Assembly (NCBI GenBank): GCA_003250395.1
Contig: QKGM01000007.1
Coordinates: 62,001-126,000, forward strand
From: Bacteroidota bacterium
Lineage (GTDB): Bacteria > Bacteroidota > Bacteroidia > Bacteroidales > TTA-H9
Reading direction: 5' to 3'
DNA length: 64,000 bases
Below, piece after piece: positions 9,378-17,266 of this stretch; the stretch's first letter is position 1, and each line of letters begins with the position of its first letter. The notes beneath the pieces were generated by a model. The model saw only the letters and a list, made by a program, of their open reading frames with translations. It searched no databases and was not told where the DNA came from. A program made the translations under genes and the position numbers.

Positions 9378-9389
9378 CAACAATCGGGA

Positions 9390-9614
9390 TTAAACCCTAT
9401 CAGTAAATGCTCGCTGTAATAAGTAACTTATCGTGGCTTTCAGTCCAACCCGGTTCTGAACATCCTTCACCTTGGCAATGGTACCTTTTTTGATAGATTT
9501 AATCTCCAGGGTAACCCTGACTGTGAGAACCACCTTTATGTAGCGCTGAAATATTTCTATTCTGGTAAGGCTCTTTCCTGATTTCAGACGAAATTCCAAT
9601 ATATGGATGGTCAC
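9390..9614 (-). pseudogene. Short open frame, possibly an eroded LuxR-type helix-turn-helix
   Basis: The frame encodes 74 residues, basic and without a recognisable complete domain. The order SLTRIEI, then about 35 residues, then RVGLKATISYLLQRAF loosely follows the LTxRE...KLGxKNxxxLxxYALxxG pattern of LuxR C-terminal domains. The central recognition helix is not convincing and the spacing is about four residues short. It ends 13 bases before the -7 box of the next gene. It may be a remnant of a regulator gene, or chance. Low confidence throughout. Confidence 0.2.
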
Positions 9615-9626
9615 TCATGGCTGATT

Positions 9627-10070
9627 TTAACACGTTCGTATAAGATTTTTTCTCTTTTTTAGGTTTTTTGTGCAATAAGTGGTCATGATTATTAAGTCGC
9701 TATTAAATTGATTTCGTGTTGTTTGTAAGTTTGTTTTCTCGCAAATAGCTTTCAGATTCATACCAAAGATATACCAAAGATATGTTTTCTCTATGAAATG
9801 CCTATGGTTACAGTAAAGATGAAGTATTGGACATATAAACCGGATGTAAATGTGTGTGATTTTTGGTACAGTTTTTGAAAAGGCTGATTTTATTTAAGGA
9901 CAGACTTACTGAAACGACTGGAAATGCCCAAGTGGGTTCTTGAAGCCTTTTTCAATTTTGATTTGCAACTAATTCTTCCCGAAGAAATTCCCTGATATAT
10001 TCACGCTGGTCTGTTATATTCTGTTCCCGCGTCCTGTCCTGAAAAACTGTCCGGGGAAGAATTTACATGA
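9627..10070. other. Poorly coding gap with tandem promoter-like repeats
   Basis: This AT-rich stretch holds no convincing gene. On the minus strand TATCTTTG occurs twice, 11 bases apart (9764-9771 and 9775-9782), as an ATACCAAAGAT direct repeat read on the plus strand. It sits just before a 44-codon frame starting MNLKAICEK (9761 to 9627). A second frame without an ATG (9952-10062, 36 codons, containing DQREYIREFLREE) follows rnhB. Neither can be assigned. With the frame at 9390-9614 they may be the remains of lost genes. Confidence 0.4.
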
Positions 10071-10682
10071 TCAGGTAAGATCAAGCGAGATTTGTCTTTT
10101 CAGATGAAATGATCGTCGGTGCCATTTGGTATATCCAAATTGATCGATGGCTGCAATATGGGTGGCTGTTGCATAACCTTTGTTATGAGTCCAGTCATAT
10201 TCGGGGTGCTGGTTGTGAATGTTCTCCACCCACTCGTCACGATGCGTTTTTGCAATAACACTGGCAGCTGCAATCGACATCCAGTTACCATCACCTTTAA
10301 CGTGACATTTCCAGGGCACATCACGCCATGGTTTAAAACGGTTACCATCGATAATAATAAAAGCGGGTTTTATTTTTAATTTGTCGAGAGCGAGGTGCAT
10401 TGCTTTGATAGAAGCCTGGAGGATGTTGATTTTATCGATCTCTTCGTGACTAACAGAGGCCACCTCCCAGGCAACAGCCTGTTCTTCTATCTGGAGGCGG
10501 ATCTGGCTCCTTTGAACAGCTGTAAGTTTTTTCGAATCGTTGAGCATTGGGCAATTAAAGTCTGTCGGGAGAATTACCGCTGCTGCAAAAACCGGCCCCA
10601 TGAGGCATCCCCGGCCAGCTTCATCACATCCTGCTTCAGGTTCGAGGCCTGAGAAGTTGGATAATAACTTAACAGTTTTCAT
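10071..10682 (-). CDS. rnhB: Ribonuclease HII
   Basis: From the ATG at 10682 the product is 203 residues, the usual size. It removes ribonucleotides and RNA primers from RNA:DNA hybrids. The catalytic acidic residues are visible in GCDEAGRGCLMGPV (Asp and Glu), MLNDSKKLT (Asp) and FIIIDGNRF (Asp). The later DWTHNKGYATATH motif is also typical. A frame 30 codons longer exists, but the inner start overlaps the stop of the DUF6427 gene in an ATGA, indicating translational coupling, and fits family length better. It is the last gene of a deacetylase-DUF6427-rnhB operon. Confidence 0.95.
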   Translation of the reverse strand: MKTVKLLSNFSGLEPEAGCDEAGRGCLMGPVFAAAVILPTDFNCPMLNDSKKLTAVQRSQIRLQIEEQAVAWEVASVSHEEIDKINILQASIKAMHLALDKLKIKPAFIIIDGNRFKPWRDVPWKCHVKGDGNWMSIAAASVIAKTHRDEWVENIHNQHPEYDWTHNKGYATATHIAAIDQFGYTKWHRRSFHLKRQISLDLT

Positions 10683-11659
10683 ATGATTCGTTGGTTTTGG
10701 AGAAAGGTTAGCGTCAGAAGGGTCAGTAGCAGAATATCTAACCAATGTTGACGTTTTCTCGAAAGCAGCCATGAGGAGGTAAGTGCAACGGCAGGGATAC
10801 TTACCAATGCGAGGTTTTGATAAACTTGTTGTCCGGTAAAGAGGCAGCTTCCCAGCGCGAAGAAGGTAAACCAGGTGAGAGTCCAGAACTGACGCCTGAA
10901 ACTCATCACGTTTTCAAGAAGAGAGCTTAGGTGATGCCTGAATGCCGCGATGAACATAATACCAATCATAACTGATACAATTGTTTCAGGAAATGGTGGC
11001 AGAGGGTTGTTTGAAAAGGGATTGTTATATTTTGGCCAGACGAGATTTGCCAGAAGTCCTGCCTGGTCGTATAGATAGAGCCATGACCACACAAAGACGA
11101 GCGGTATGATGCCTCCTAACAAAGAGATGATCCATTCTCGCCATGTGAACACCCCGTTCACGATGAAACTAACCCAGATGAAAACCAGGAAAAAGATCGC
11201 GGGCGGGTAGAAAAAGGTGGCAACCGTTGTGAAAAAAGCTGAGAAGAATAGTGTTACATATTGTTCGGTCGTGTCGGGGAGGTGAATCATCAGCATCAAC
11301 AGCAACAACAGGAAGGGTGTAGCAATTGTCAGAGCATTTACCTGCAGAAGGTGGGGCCCATGGCTGAAAAGCAGTAAAAACAGGAAAGCGGGTAAAAGAG
11401 TATTCCGTTGAACGAATTCTTTTGAACTTAAGAACTGATTAAAAATTAAAGCTTCAACAATAGTAAGGCTTAAGGCGGTCAATACTCCCAGAAACGGAAC
11501 TGCAACAAAGGGCTTCAGTAATGTAAGCTGTATCTGGGTAAGGCTCCCTGTGTCAACGGGATAGGGGTTTAACAGTCCGTGCAACCATAACAGAATGGCT
11601 GTTATTACAAACAAGATTACCTGGGCCGGGTAGTTGGTTTTAAATATCCTTATCAGCAT
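10679..11659 (-). CDS. DUF6427 family polytopic membrane protein
   Basis: The 326-residue protein is almost wholly hydrophobic, with about nine or ten predicted membrane segments. Examples are residues 13-30, 50-70, 88-108 and 115-128. Motifs such as NPYPVDTGSLTQIQLT and WPKYNNPFSNNPLP resemble DUF6427, a Bacteroidota membrane family of unknown function often found beside polysaccharide-deacetylase genes. Its stop overlaps the rnhB start by four bases, and it begins 34 bases after the deacetylase gene. A role in envelope glycan or lipid-linked sugar handling is a guess from context only. Confidence 0.7.
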   Translation of the reverse strand: MLIRIFKTNYPAQVILFVITAILLWLHGLLNPYPVDTGSLTQIQLTLLKPFVAVPFLGVLTALSLTIVEALIFNQFLSSKEFVQRNTLLPAFLFLLLFSHGPHLLQVNALTIATPFLLLLLMLMIHLPDTTEQYVTLFFSAFFTTVATFFYPPAIFFLVFIWVSFIVNGVFTWREWIISLLGGIIPLVFVWSWLYLYDQAGLLANLVWPKYNNPFSNNPLPPFPETIVSVMIGIMFIAAFRHHLSSLLENVMSFRRQFWTLTWFTFFALGSCLFTGQQVYQNLALVSIPAVALTSSWLLSRKRQHWLDILLLTLLTLTFLQNQRII

Positions 11660-11693
11660 GAGTTATTGGCGAATTAAGCGAATACAAAGTTCG

Positions 11694-13007
11694 CTATTTT
11701 GAAATAATGGCGTTCTCCAGAATTTGCGTGTATACGTTCCGCCATCCAATCCATCTGCCCGTTTCACTGAAGGTTTCGTTGTGCCAGAGGGTTGAAAACA
11801 CTCCCCCTACGTTTTTTACCTCCCTGATAAGTTTCGTTGCAAATTCAACTGCTTGTTGATTGGATAAGTTCAGGTAATCTTTCATTGTACCGTCCATCAC
11901 TGTGAAGGGGTGTATCCTTAAAGGTGTTTCTGCATCAAGATCAAGATCGTAGAAGTTAAATGAAATACATATACCTGCCCTGAAACCAGCATCTGCCGCG
12001 AAGCCCATGGAATAATCATCGGAAATGTCGATGTTGATCAGGTTACGGTATGTAACTGGAAGATCCAACTTTAGAAAATGTTGTCGGCTTCGCGTTATCT
12101 CGGTATTTAGCAATGATCCAAACTGCCCTACTTCTCTTCTAAGAATTGAAAAACTGTTGTTTGACTGAAAAGAGGGATGAATGCCTACTTTCGCATTATC
12201 AGCCAATGATTTAACAAGCATCCTGAATGTCTGGTTCTGAACCGGGATATTTTTATCGAATCGTCCGTAATCGGCAAATAATATAAAGTATATGGGTTTG
12301 AGGTTCAGTTTTTCGTGTAGTTCGTGAAATTGTTCAAACACATCAAACGGATCGGGTACAACACCGGTAATTACACGTGCTCTTAATGCAATTTCATGGA
12401 AATTCAGCTTTTTAAGGCTCTTTCCAAAACCACCAATAGTTCGCAGAAGTCCTTTGTGGTGGAGAGAATAAGCCGCATCAATATCGATAGTTGGTTCACA
12501 TCTGTACACCGGAAGGTTGAATTTGAGATCTGCCCAATGTTGAAGCAGCACATCTTTTAAAAGCAGTGACCAGATATTTACGACAGGTTTGTGAAGGAAC
12601 CCTTTTTGGTGAGCCAGGCTTTCTTTGGCACTGAAACGTCCGTATTCATCGCGGCGGTAAGGTAGGTATTCTTCATAGCGGCTTACCATGTAAAAGGATG
12701 CAGCGAAGAGGTCAAAAGGAAGGGATGATCGTGGATTGAATGTTTTGAACAGAATAGGATGGCCGTTTAACAAACCGAAACCTGTTTCAGTTGTCTCAAT
12801 TCCCCTTTGAAATAAGAGGTTATGAGAGGTAATGTGAAGGGCATCATCGGGTGCAACCCTGCAATACGAGAAGCGTGGACCCGTGTAGATTTTGAAGGCT
12901 TCAATATCGGTCGTTGTTTTGAAATCGAGCCCGAGCAAGTCCCCAAGTATAAGCCTGAATATATATTTTGTTCGATTAGTTTCGCGGGGAAGATAGACCA
13001 GAAGCAT
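11694..13007 (-). CDS. Polysaccharide deacetylase-like protein (Bacteroidota type)
   Basis: The 437-residue protein has an N-terminal region specific to this Bacteroidota subgroup (about 1-150, with SFYMVSRYEEYLPYRRDEYG). A NodB-like fold follows, with the start motif EPTIDIDAAYSLHHKG (acidic pair near 172-174), KVGIHPSFQSN in place of the usual metal-binding HxxxH, and TLWHNETFSETG near the C-terminus. Metal-ligand residues appear present, but the substrate is unknown; carbohydrate N- or O-deacetylation is the family expectation. No signal peptide is seen. It is the first gene of the operon with DUF6427 and rnhB. Its start region faces the small lipoprotein gene. Confidence 0.75.
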   Translation of the reverse strand: MLLVYLPRETNRTKYIFRLILGDLLGLDFKTTTDIEAFKIYTGPRFSYCRVAPDDALHITSHNLLFQRGIETTETGFGLLNGHPILFKTFNPRSSLPFDLFAASFYMVSRYEEYLPYRRDEYGRFSAKESLAHQKGFLHKPVVNIWSLLLKDVLLQHWADLKFNLPVYRCEPTIDIDAAYSLHHKGLLRTIGGFGKSLKKLNFHEIALRARVITGVVPDPFDVFEQFHELHEKLNLKPIYFILFADYGRFDKNIPVQNQTFRMLVKSLADNAKVGIHPSFQSNNSFSILRREVGQFGSLLNTEITRSRQHFLKLDLPVTYRNLINIDISDDYSMGFAADAGFRAGICISFNFYDLDLDAETPLRIHPFTVMDGTMKDYLNLSNQQAVEFATKLIREVKNVGGVFSTLWHNETFSETGRWIGWRNVYTQILENAIISK

Positions 13008-13020
13008 TCTTACTACGTTT

Positions 13021-13028
13021 TAATTTTG
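13021..13028 (+). promoter_or_regulatory. -7 box (TAATTTTG) before the small lipoprotein gene
   Basis: TAATTTTG matches TAnnTTTG 22 bases before the ATG at 13051. A second copy at 13038-13045 is too close to the start to serve. No well-spaced TTG is present. The region also separates the divergent deacetylase gene. Confidence 0.4.
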
Positions 13029-13050
13029 CAAAAATGGTAATTTTGTTGGT

Positions 13051-13260
13051 ATGAAGATGTTTTTTGTTTTTAATTCATCAAGAATCAGGTTATTTATTAT
13101 CCTGTTGGTCGCGATAATTTTAACGGCCTGTGCGTCATCCGGCAGATCGGGTTCAAAAAGAAAGGTTAAGCATAAAGCTCCCTGCCGTGAGTGTCCCTCT
13201 TTTAGTTTTCAGTTTTCAACTCCGTTATCAGTGACCTTTTATGAATCTGGAGCAGCTTGA
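13051..13260 (+). CDS. Small predicted lipoprotein
   Basis: This 69-residue product starts with a basic and hydrophobic stretch. It has a lipobox, ILTAC, with the acylated Cys near residue 27, and a short mature part rich in Lys, Ser and Cys (KHKAPCRECPSFSF). It would be a lipid-anchored peptide of about 43 residues. The stop overlaps the SprT-like start by 20 bases, which points to one transcript and coupled translation. Function unknown. The lipobox and the promoter make it more likely real than chance. Confidence 0.6.
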   Translation: MKMFFVFNSSRIRLFIILLVAIILTACASSGRSGSKRKVKHKAPCRECPSFSFQFSTPLSVTFYESGAA

Positions 13261-13864
13261 GAAAAGTCTTCAGCCTTTTTTACCGGAAGGAACTGCTGCA
13301 ATATACTGCAGGCAGATAGCTGGGATCAGGAGTATTAATTTTAAACTTACCCGGGAAAGGACGAGTAAGCATGGGGATTATCGTAACCATGTAAGTAAGT
13401 GGCGACATCAGATAAGCATCAATGTCACACTTTCACCATATCATTTTTTAGTTACTCTTTTGCACGAAACAGCACATCTGTTAGTTCACGAACGTTTCCG
13501 GAATCATGGTGATCCTCATGGTCCCCGCTGGAAAGCGGCCTTTTCAGAGGTTATTCAGCCCTGGATTGTACAGGGTATTCTTCCTCCAAAGTTGGCTTTT
13601 GCCCTCGAGAACCATATTAAAAAGGGATATGCCACCACAACCGGGGACGCTGGTTTGTTAGCGGTCTTCAGAGAATTGGAAGGTGTTGGACAAAGTATTA
13701 TCACGCTTGACTCTCTTCCTCCTGGAACAGTCTTTGAGTTACAGGGTCATTTTTTCAGGAAAGGGGAGAAAATGCGTACTTTTTACAGGTGTTATTCATT
13801 AACAGGAAAAAAAGAGTACCGTGTAAGGGGAACTGCTGAAGTAACTCCTTTTGATGAGAGTTGA
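13241..13864 (+). CDS. SprT-like zinc metalloprotease domain protein
   Basis: The 207-residue protein carries the SprT-type motif LLHETAHLLVHE, with zinc ligands His75 and His79 and catalytic Glu76. This is followed by the HGDPHGPRWKAAF region, which supplies the third ligand. The C-terminal part (LPPGTVFELQGHFFRKGEK...YRCYSLTGKKEYRV) resembles the short beta region of SprT proteins, although the usual zinc-ribbon cysteines are absent. SprT relatives include the DNA-protein crosslink protease Spartan, but bacterial roles are largely unproven. No signal peptide. The gene overlaps the lipoprotein frame and converges with the PHP gene, only six bases separating the two stops. Confidence 0.82.
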   Translation: MNLEQLEKSLQPFLPEGTAAIYCRQIAGIRSINFKLTRERTSKHGDYRNHVSKWRHQISINVTLSPYHFLVTLLHETAHLLVHERFRNHGDPHGPRWKAAFSEVIQPWIVQGILPPKLAFALENHIKKGYATTTGDAGLLAVFRELEGVGQSIITLDSLPPGTVFELQGHFFRKGEKMRTFYRCYSLTGKKEYRVRGTAEVTPFDES

Positions 13865-13870
13865 AGAAAT

Positions 13871-14698
13871 TTATATAAAACATTTGATCATCCCGTAGTC
13901 GTTTGAAGGCGTAAATCCTAACGACTCTGCCAATACTTTAGCTTCACTCAGTCCAAGAGTCAGTTCTTCCGGCCTATGTGCATCTGAACTTAGGGTTATC
14001 GGGATATTAAGTTTATTTATTTTTTTCAAAATTGCCGTCGTCGGAAAGAAGTCATCACTTCTTTTTTTATACAGTCCCCGGCTGTTGACCTCAATAATTA
14101 CACCCGTTTCTTTAACAGCGTGGAGCATTTCATCTATCAGTAGTTGATACCAGTTCTCATTACCTGTGAAATAGCGGCCGGCATTATGCATCCTAATCTT
14201 ATCGCAATGACCTAAAATGTCAGGTTTTTCGTTTATAACCATCTCTGTCACCTGGTGATAATAAGCAGTAACAGCAGCCCTTATGTCGTTATCAAAACAA
14301 GTCAGTAGTCCATCATCATATTTCGACTTATCAGGACCATCAATAAACCAGAAATCGTCTTTAATGCCTGATTTTACCAAATGAACTGACCCAATTACAT
14401 AGTCAAGGTTGCAATATTTCCGAAATGTATCGAAAGGGAGAGTGACTCCTGGTATATAATCTATTTCAAGTCCAAGCCATATCTTCAGGGATGGCTCGAA
14501 CCTTTGTCTGAGTTCGAGTATTTCTTCGCAATAGGCACTCAGTCGATCTTCAGGAATGGCAAATCCATTGCTGAATGGTACGGGAGCATGGCCTGAAAAC
14601 CCCAGATCAGAGAATCCTGCTGACAGAGCTTCTCTGGCATATTCAGCCGGGTTATCCGATCCATCACAAAAATGGGTGTGAGTATGATAATTTACCAT
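13871..14698 (-). CDS. PHP-domain phosphatase, histidinol-phosphatase (HisJ/HisK) type
   Basis: The 275-residue PHP-fold protein begins VNYHTHTHFCDGSD, the first metal-binding motif. Further ligands appear in GFSGHAPVPF, LGLEIDYIPG, VIGSVHLV, DILGHCDK and, at the C-terminus, ITLSSDAHRPEEL. Family length and order of motifs match the HisJ/HisK type, which hydrolyses L-histidinol phosphate in histidine synthesis. No other his gene is in the window, so a different phosphoester substrate is possible. It follows ispG by 46 bases on the same strand. Confidence 0.8.
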   Translation of the reverse strand: MVNYHTHTHFCDGSDNPAEYAREALSAGFSDLGFSGHAPVPFSNGFAIPEDRLSAYCEEILELRQRFEPSLKIWLGLEIDYIPGVTLPFDTFRKYCNLDYVIGSVHLVKSGIKDDFWFIDGPDKSKYDDGLLTCFDNDIRAAVTAYYHQVTEMVINEKPDILGHCDKIRMHNAGRYFTGNENWYQLLIDEMLHAVKETGVIIEVNSRGLYKKRSDDFFPTTAILKKINKLNIPITLSSDAHRPEELTLGLSEAKVLAESLGFTPSNDYGMIKCFI

Positions 14699-14744
14699 TT
14701 ATTCAAACTAGATTACCAGATAAACAATTATGAGGGCAATTTGA

Positions 14745-16547
14745 TTATGCCGGATCATGCCAGTCACCCCCTGTTTTGATGAGCGCAATCAGCTCTTCCA
14801 CTGCTTCTACCTCCCTTATTCTTTGTTTGCTGATCTGCTGCCCCTTGAATAAGGTTACTCTACCTTCACCGGCACCTACTATTCCGTAATCGGCCCCGTT
14901 CATTTCGCCCGGACCGTTCACAATGCATCCCATTACGCCAATCGTGAGTCCTGTAAGGTGTTCTGTTTTACTACGTACCCGTTTTACCATCTCCTGAATA
15001 TTAAACTTTGTCCGGCCGCATGAAGGGCATGAAATATACTCTGTTCTGGTAAATCTTAACCTCGTAGCCTGTAACAGATTGAAAGCAATCTTCGTTGTAA
15101 GATCTGCGGGTAATACTGATCCTGAGAGCCAGATACCGTCCGCCATCCCGTCGATAAGAAGGGAGCCGAGTAATGCGGACACTTCTATCTGGAATTGGTC
15201 AGCTTTATCCGTGTCTGTCGAATGCTTTATAACAATGGGGTACCTTGATCCGTTCACTCTTGCTTGGTTAATGGAACACCTAACAGCATCAAGCTGGTTC
15301 AATTGGTTACAATGAACGATAATTAGCGATGGAGGATTCTTTAATTCTCCATCATTAAGCATTTCAGTCAATTGTCTGGCATTGGTCATCCATCCATAAG
15401 CCCCTTTTGGGGTGTGCAAGATGGAAGAAACAACCGGAATTTCATAGCCGGTTACATTACTCAAAAGGGTCTTTGTAGATTCAATATATCGGAAGTCGGC
15501 CAGATTGTCTCCTATAACAATCGTGGGTCGTCCATTACCTATTCCCATGAATTCAGACGATGGATTTCTTCTGAATGAATCCTGATTTATGGAGTCATTC
15601 GTGATGGCAATGTTTCTTGATCCATTAATATCAGCCGGTAATTTTGATGTAGGTGAGTCAACCGGATAGAAAAAACGGATTAGTTGTCGTGCAACCGGAA
15701 TTTCATATTCAGGTTCTTCGGTTAGAGAAACCCTAACTGTGTCACCAATTCCTTCAGAAAGAAGAGTCCCGATACCTGCGGCAGATCTTATCCTGCCATC
15801 TTCACCTTCTCCTGCTTCAGTAACACCAAGATGCAGAGGGTATACCGTTCCTCGTTCCACCATTCGTCTTACAAGTAATCTTGTTGCCTGAACCATGATC
15901 CGGCTGTTACTGGCTTTCATGGATAATACCAGATTATGAAAGTCTAAATCCTCACAAATGTCAATGAATTCGATAGCAGATTGAACCATTCCCTCCGGAG
16001 TATCACCATATCGCCCAAGAATCCTTTCGGATAATGATCCATGGTTGCTGCCTATTCGTAGGGCGGTTCCATGATCTTTACAAATGTTGATAAGAGGTTT
16101 TATTCGTTGACGGATGCGATCGATACTCTCGCTGTATTCTGCTTCGGTATAATCGGTTTTACCAGTTAAGTGGTCAGTATAATTTCCCGGATTAATCCTA
16201 ACTTTTTCTACTATTCCGGCAGCTATTTCTGCGGCGGACGGGTTAAAATGGACGTCGGCAACAAGAGGCGTAGTAAAGCCTGAGTTCAACAATTCTTTTT
16301 TAATTACGGCAAGAAGCCGGGCTTCCCTTGTCCCGGGAGTAGTGATACGAATCAGTTCGCAACCTGCTTCAATTAACCTGATACATTGAGCAACTACTAA
16401 TGCTGTGTTGAGAGTGTCGACAGATGTCATCGACTGAACCCGTATCGGGGAATTACCACCCAATACAAGCGTGCCAATGTTAACAGCTCTGGTTTTAAGA
16501 CGTCTGTTCGGGGCGGAATTGACTGTTTCAGCGAAAGGAACTGGCAT
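14745..16547 (-). CDS. ispG: 4-hydroxy-3-methylbut-2-enyl-diphosphate synthase, long form
   Basis: IspG catalyses the reductive ring opening of methylerythritol cyclodiphosphate to HMBPP in the MEP isoprenoid pathway. At 600 residues this is the long form of Bacteroidota, Chlamydiae and plants, with an extra central domain (about residues 280-490) between the TIM barrel and the iron-sulfur domain. The barrel shows PIRVQSMTSVDT, VADVHFNPSAAE and KVRINPGNY. The cluster domain shows EYISCPSCGRTKF and VMGCIVNGPGEMNGADYG, giving three Cys ligands and the catalytic Glu. The cytosolic enzyme needs reduced ferredoxin or flavodoxin. A TACCTTTG box lies just upstream. Confidence 0.95.
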   Translation of the reverse strand: MPVPFAETVNSAPNRRLKTRAVNIGTLVLGGNSPIRVQSMTSVDTLNTALVVAQCIRLIEAGCELIRITTPGTREARLLAVIKKELLNSGFTTPLVADVHFNPSAAEIAAGIVEKVRINPGNYTDHLTGKTDYTEAEYSESIDRIRQRIKPLINICKDHGTALRIGSNHGSLSERILGRYGDTPEGMVQSAIEFIDICEDLDFHNLVLSMKASNSRIMVQATRLLVRRMVERGTVYPLHLGVTEAGEGEDGRIRSAAGIGTLLSEGIGDTVRVSLTEEPEYEIPVARQLIRFFYPVDSPTSKLPADINGSRNIAITNDSINQDSFRRNPSSEFMGIGNGRPTIVIGDNLADFRYIESTKTLLSNVTGYEIPVVSSILHTPKGAYGWMTNARQLTEMLNDGELKNPPSLIIVHCNQLNQLDAVRCSINQARVNGSRYPIVIKHSTDTDKADQFQIEVSALLGSLLIDGMADGIWLSGSVLPADLTTKIAFNLLQATRLRFTRTEYISCPSCGRTKFNIQEMVKRVRSKTEHLTGLTIGVMGCIVNGPGEMNGADYGIVGAGEGRVTLFKGQQISKQRIREVEAVEELIALIKTGGDWHDPA

Positions 16548-16560
16548 GAAGAATTTTTTG

Positions 16561-16568
16561 CAAAGGTA
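16561..16568 (-). promoter_or_regulatory. -7 box (TACCTTTG) for ispG
   Basis: A full TAnnTTTG match on the minus strand, 14 bases before the ispG ATG, implying a very short leader. The nearest TTG upstream is 25 bases away, outside the usual range. Confidence 0.45.
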
Positions 16569-16645
16569 GCAATCAGATTTATTGCCATCGATCCAACGTT
16601 AGCTGTATAGAACAGATGAAGCAGAAAATATATAGTTTCAGGCTT

Positions 16646-17266
16646 TTATTTAATGAAGGATAACCCTTCTTTAGCAGATTTATCGTCGGGTTTCACCATC
16701 AGGGCATTGTTGAACAGTACACGTGCTTCACGGTATTTTCCTAGTTTCAAGCAGGTCCAGCCATACATGAGGTTCGCATCATAATCAAAGGGGTAGTAGT
16801 TAGCGACTTTCTCGAAATATCTTATCGCAGTGGCGAATTGCTCCCGTCCATAATAAATCAGACCTAAGCGATAATTTGCAATACTATGTCCGGGATCAAT
16901 CTTAAGGATTTCGAGATAGGCATTTTTTACCTGTTCCCAGTTGCCTAATGCTGAAGCAGGATATACAAGCCCGAGTCTTGCTTCGATTGATTGCGGCATT
17001 AATCGGATTGCTTTCTGGTAATATGCCAATCCATCGGTAAACCTACCCGAGAGGTAATAAAGCCATCCAAGCCTGATGTTTATGGCATAAGATTTTTCAT
17101 TGTATACTTTTTTAAGTGCATCTATCGCCCGATCATATTCCCCGGCATTCTCTTTTGTATAGCTTTGGCTGAATGCTTGTTCCAGGGTGCTTGAATTCTG
17201 GGAATAGGCCGCTTGCATATTTGCAAGCAGAACTGCCAGGACCAGTATTTTTTTTAAAAATTCCAT
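16646..17266 (-). CDS. Secreted tetratricopeptide-repeat protein
   Basis: The 206-residue protein has a signal peptide (about 1-22, ending AAYSQ) and four to five TPR units across residues 30-205. Examples are NIRLGWLYYLSGRFTDGLAY, SIEARLGLVYPASALGNWEQ and IANYRLGLIYYGREQFATAI. It is probably a periplasmic protein-interaction module. Its start overlaps the end of the upstream TPR/beta-barrel gene by 13 bases, so the two are translationally coupled. It is the last gene of the operon starting with the sensor kinase at 23798. Confidence 0.8.
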   Translation of the reverse strand: MEFLKKILVLAVLLANMQAAYSQNSSTLEQAFSQSYTKENAGEYDRAIDALKKVYNEKSYAINIRLGWLYYLSGRFTDGLAYYQKAIRLMPQSIEARLGLVYPASALGNWEQVKNAYLEILKIDPGHSIANYRLGLIYYGREQFATAIRYFEKVANYYPFDYDANLMYGWTCLKLGKYREARVLFNNALMVKPDDKSAKEGLSFIK

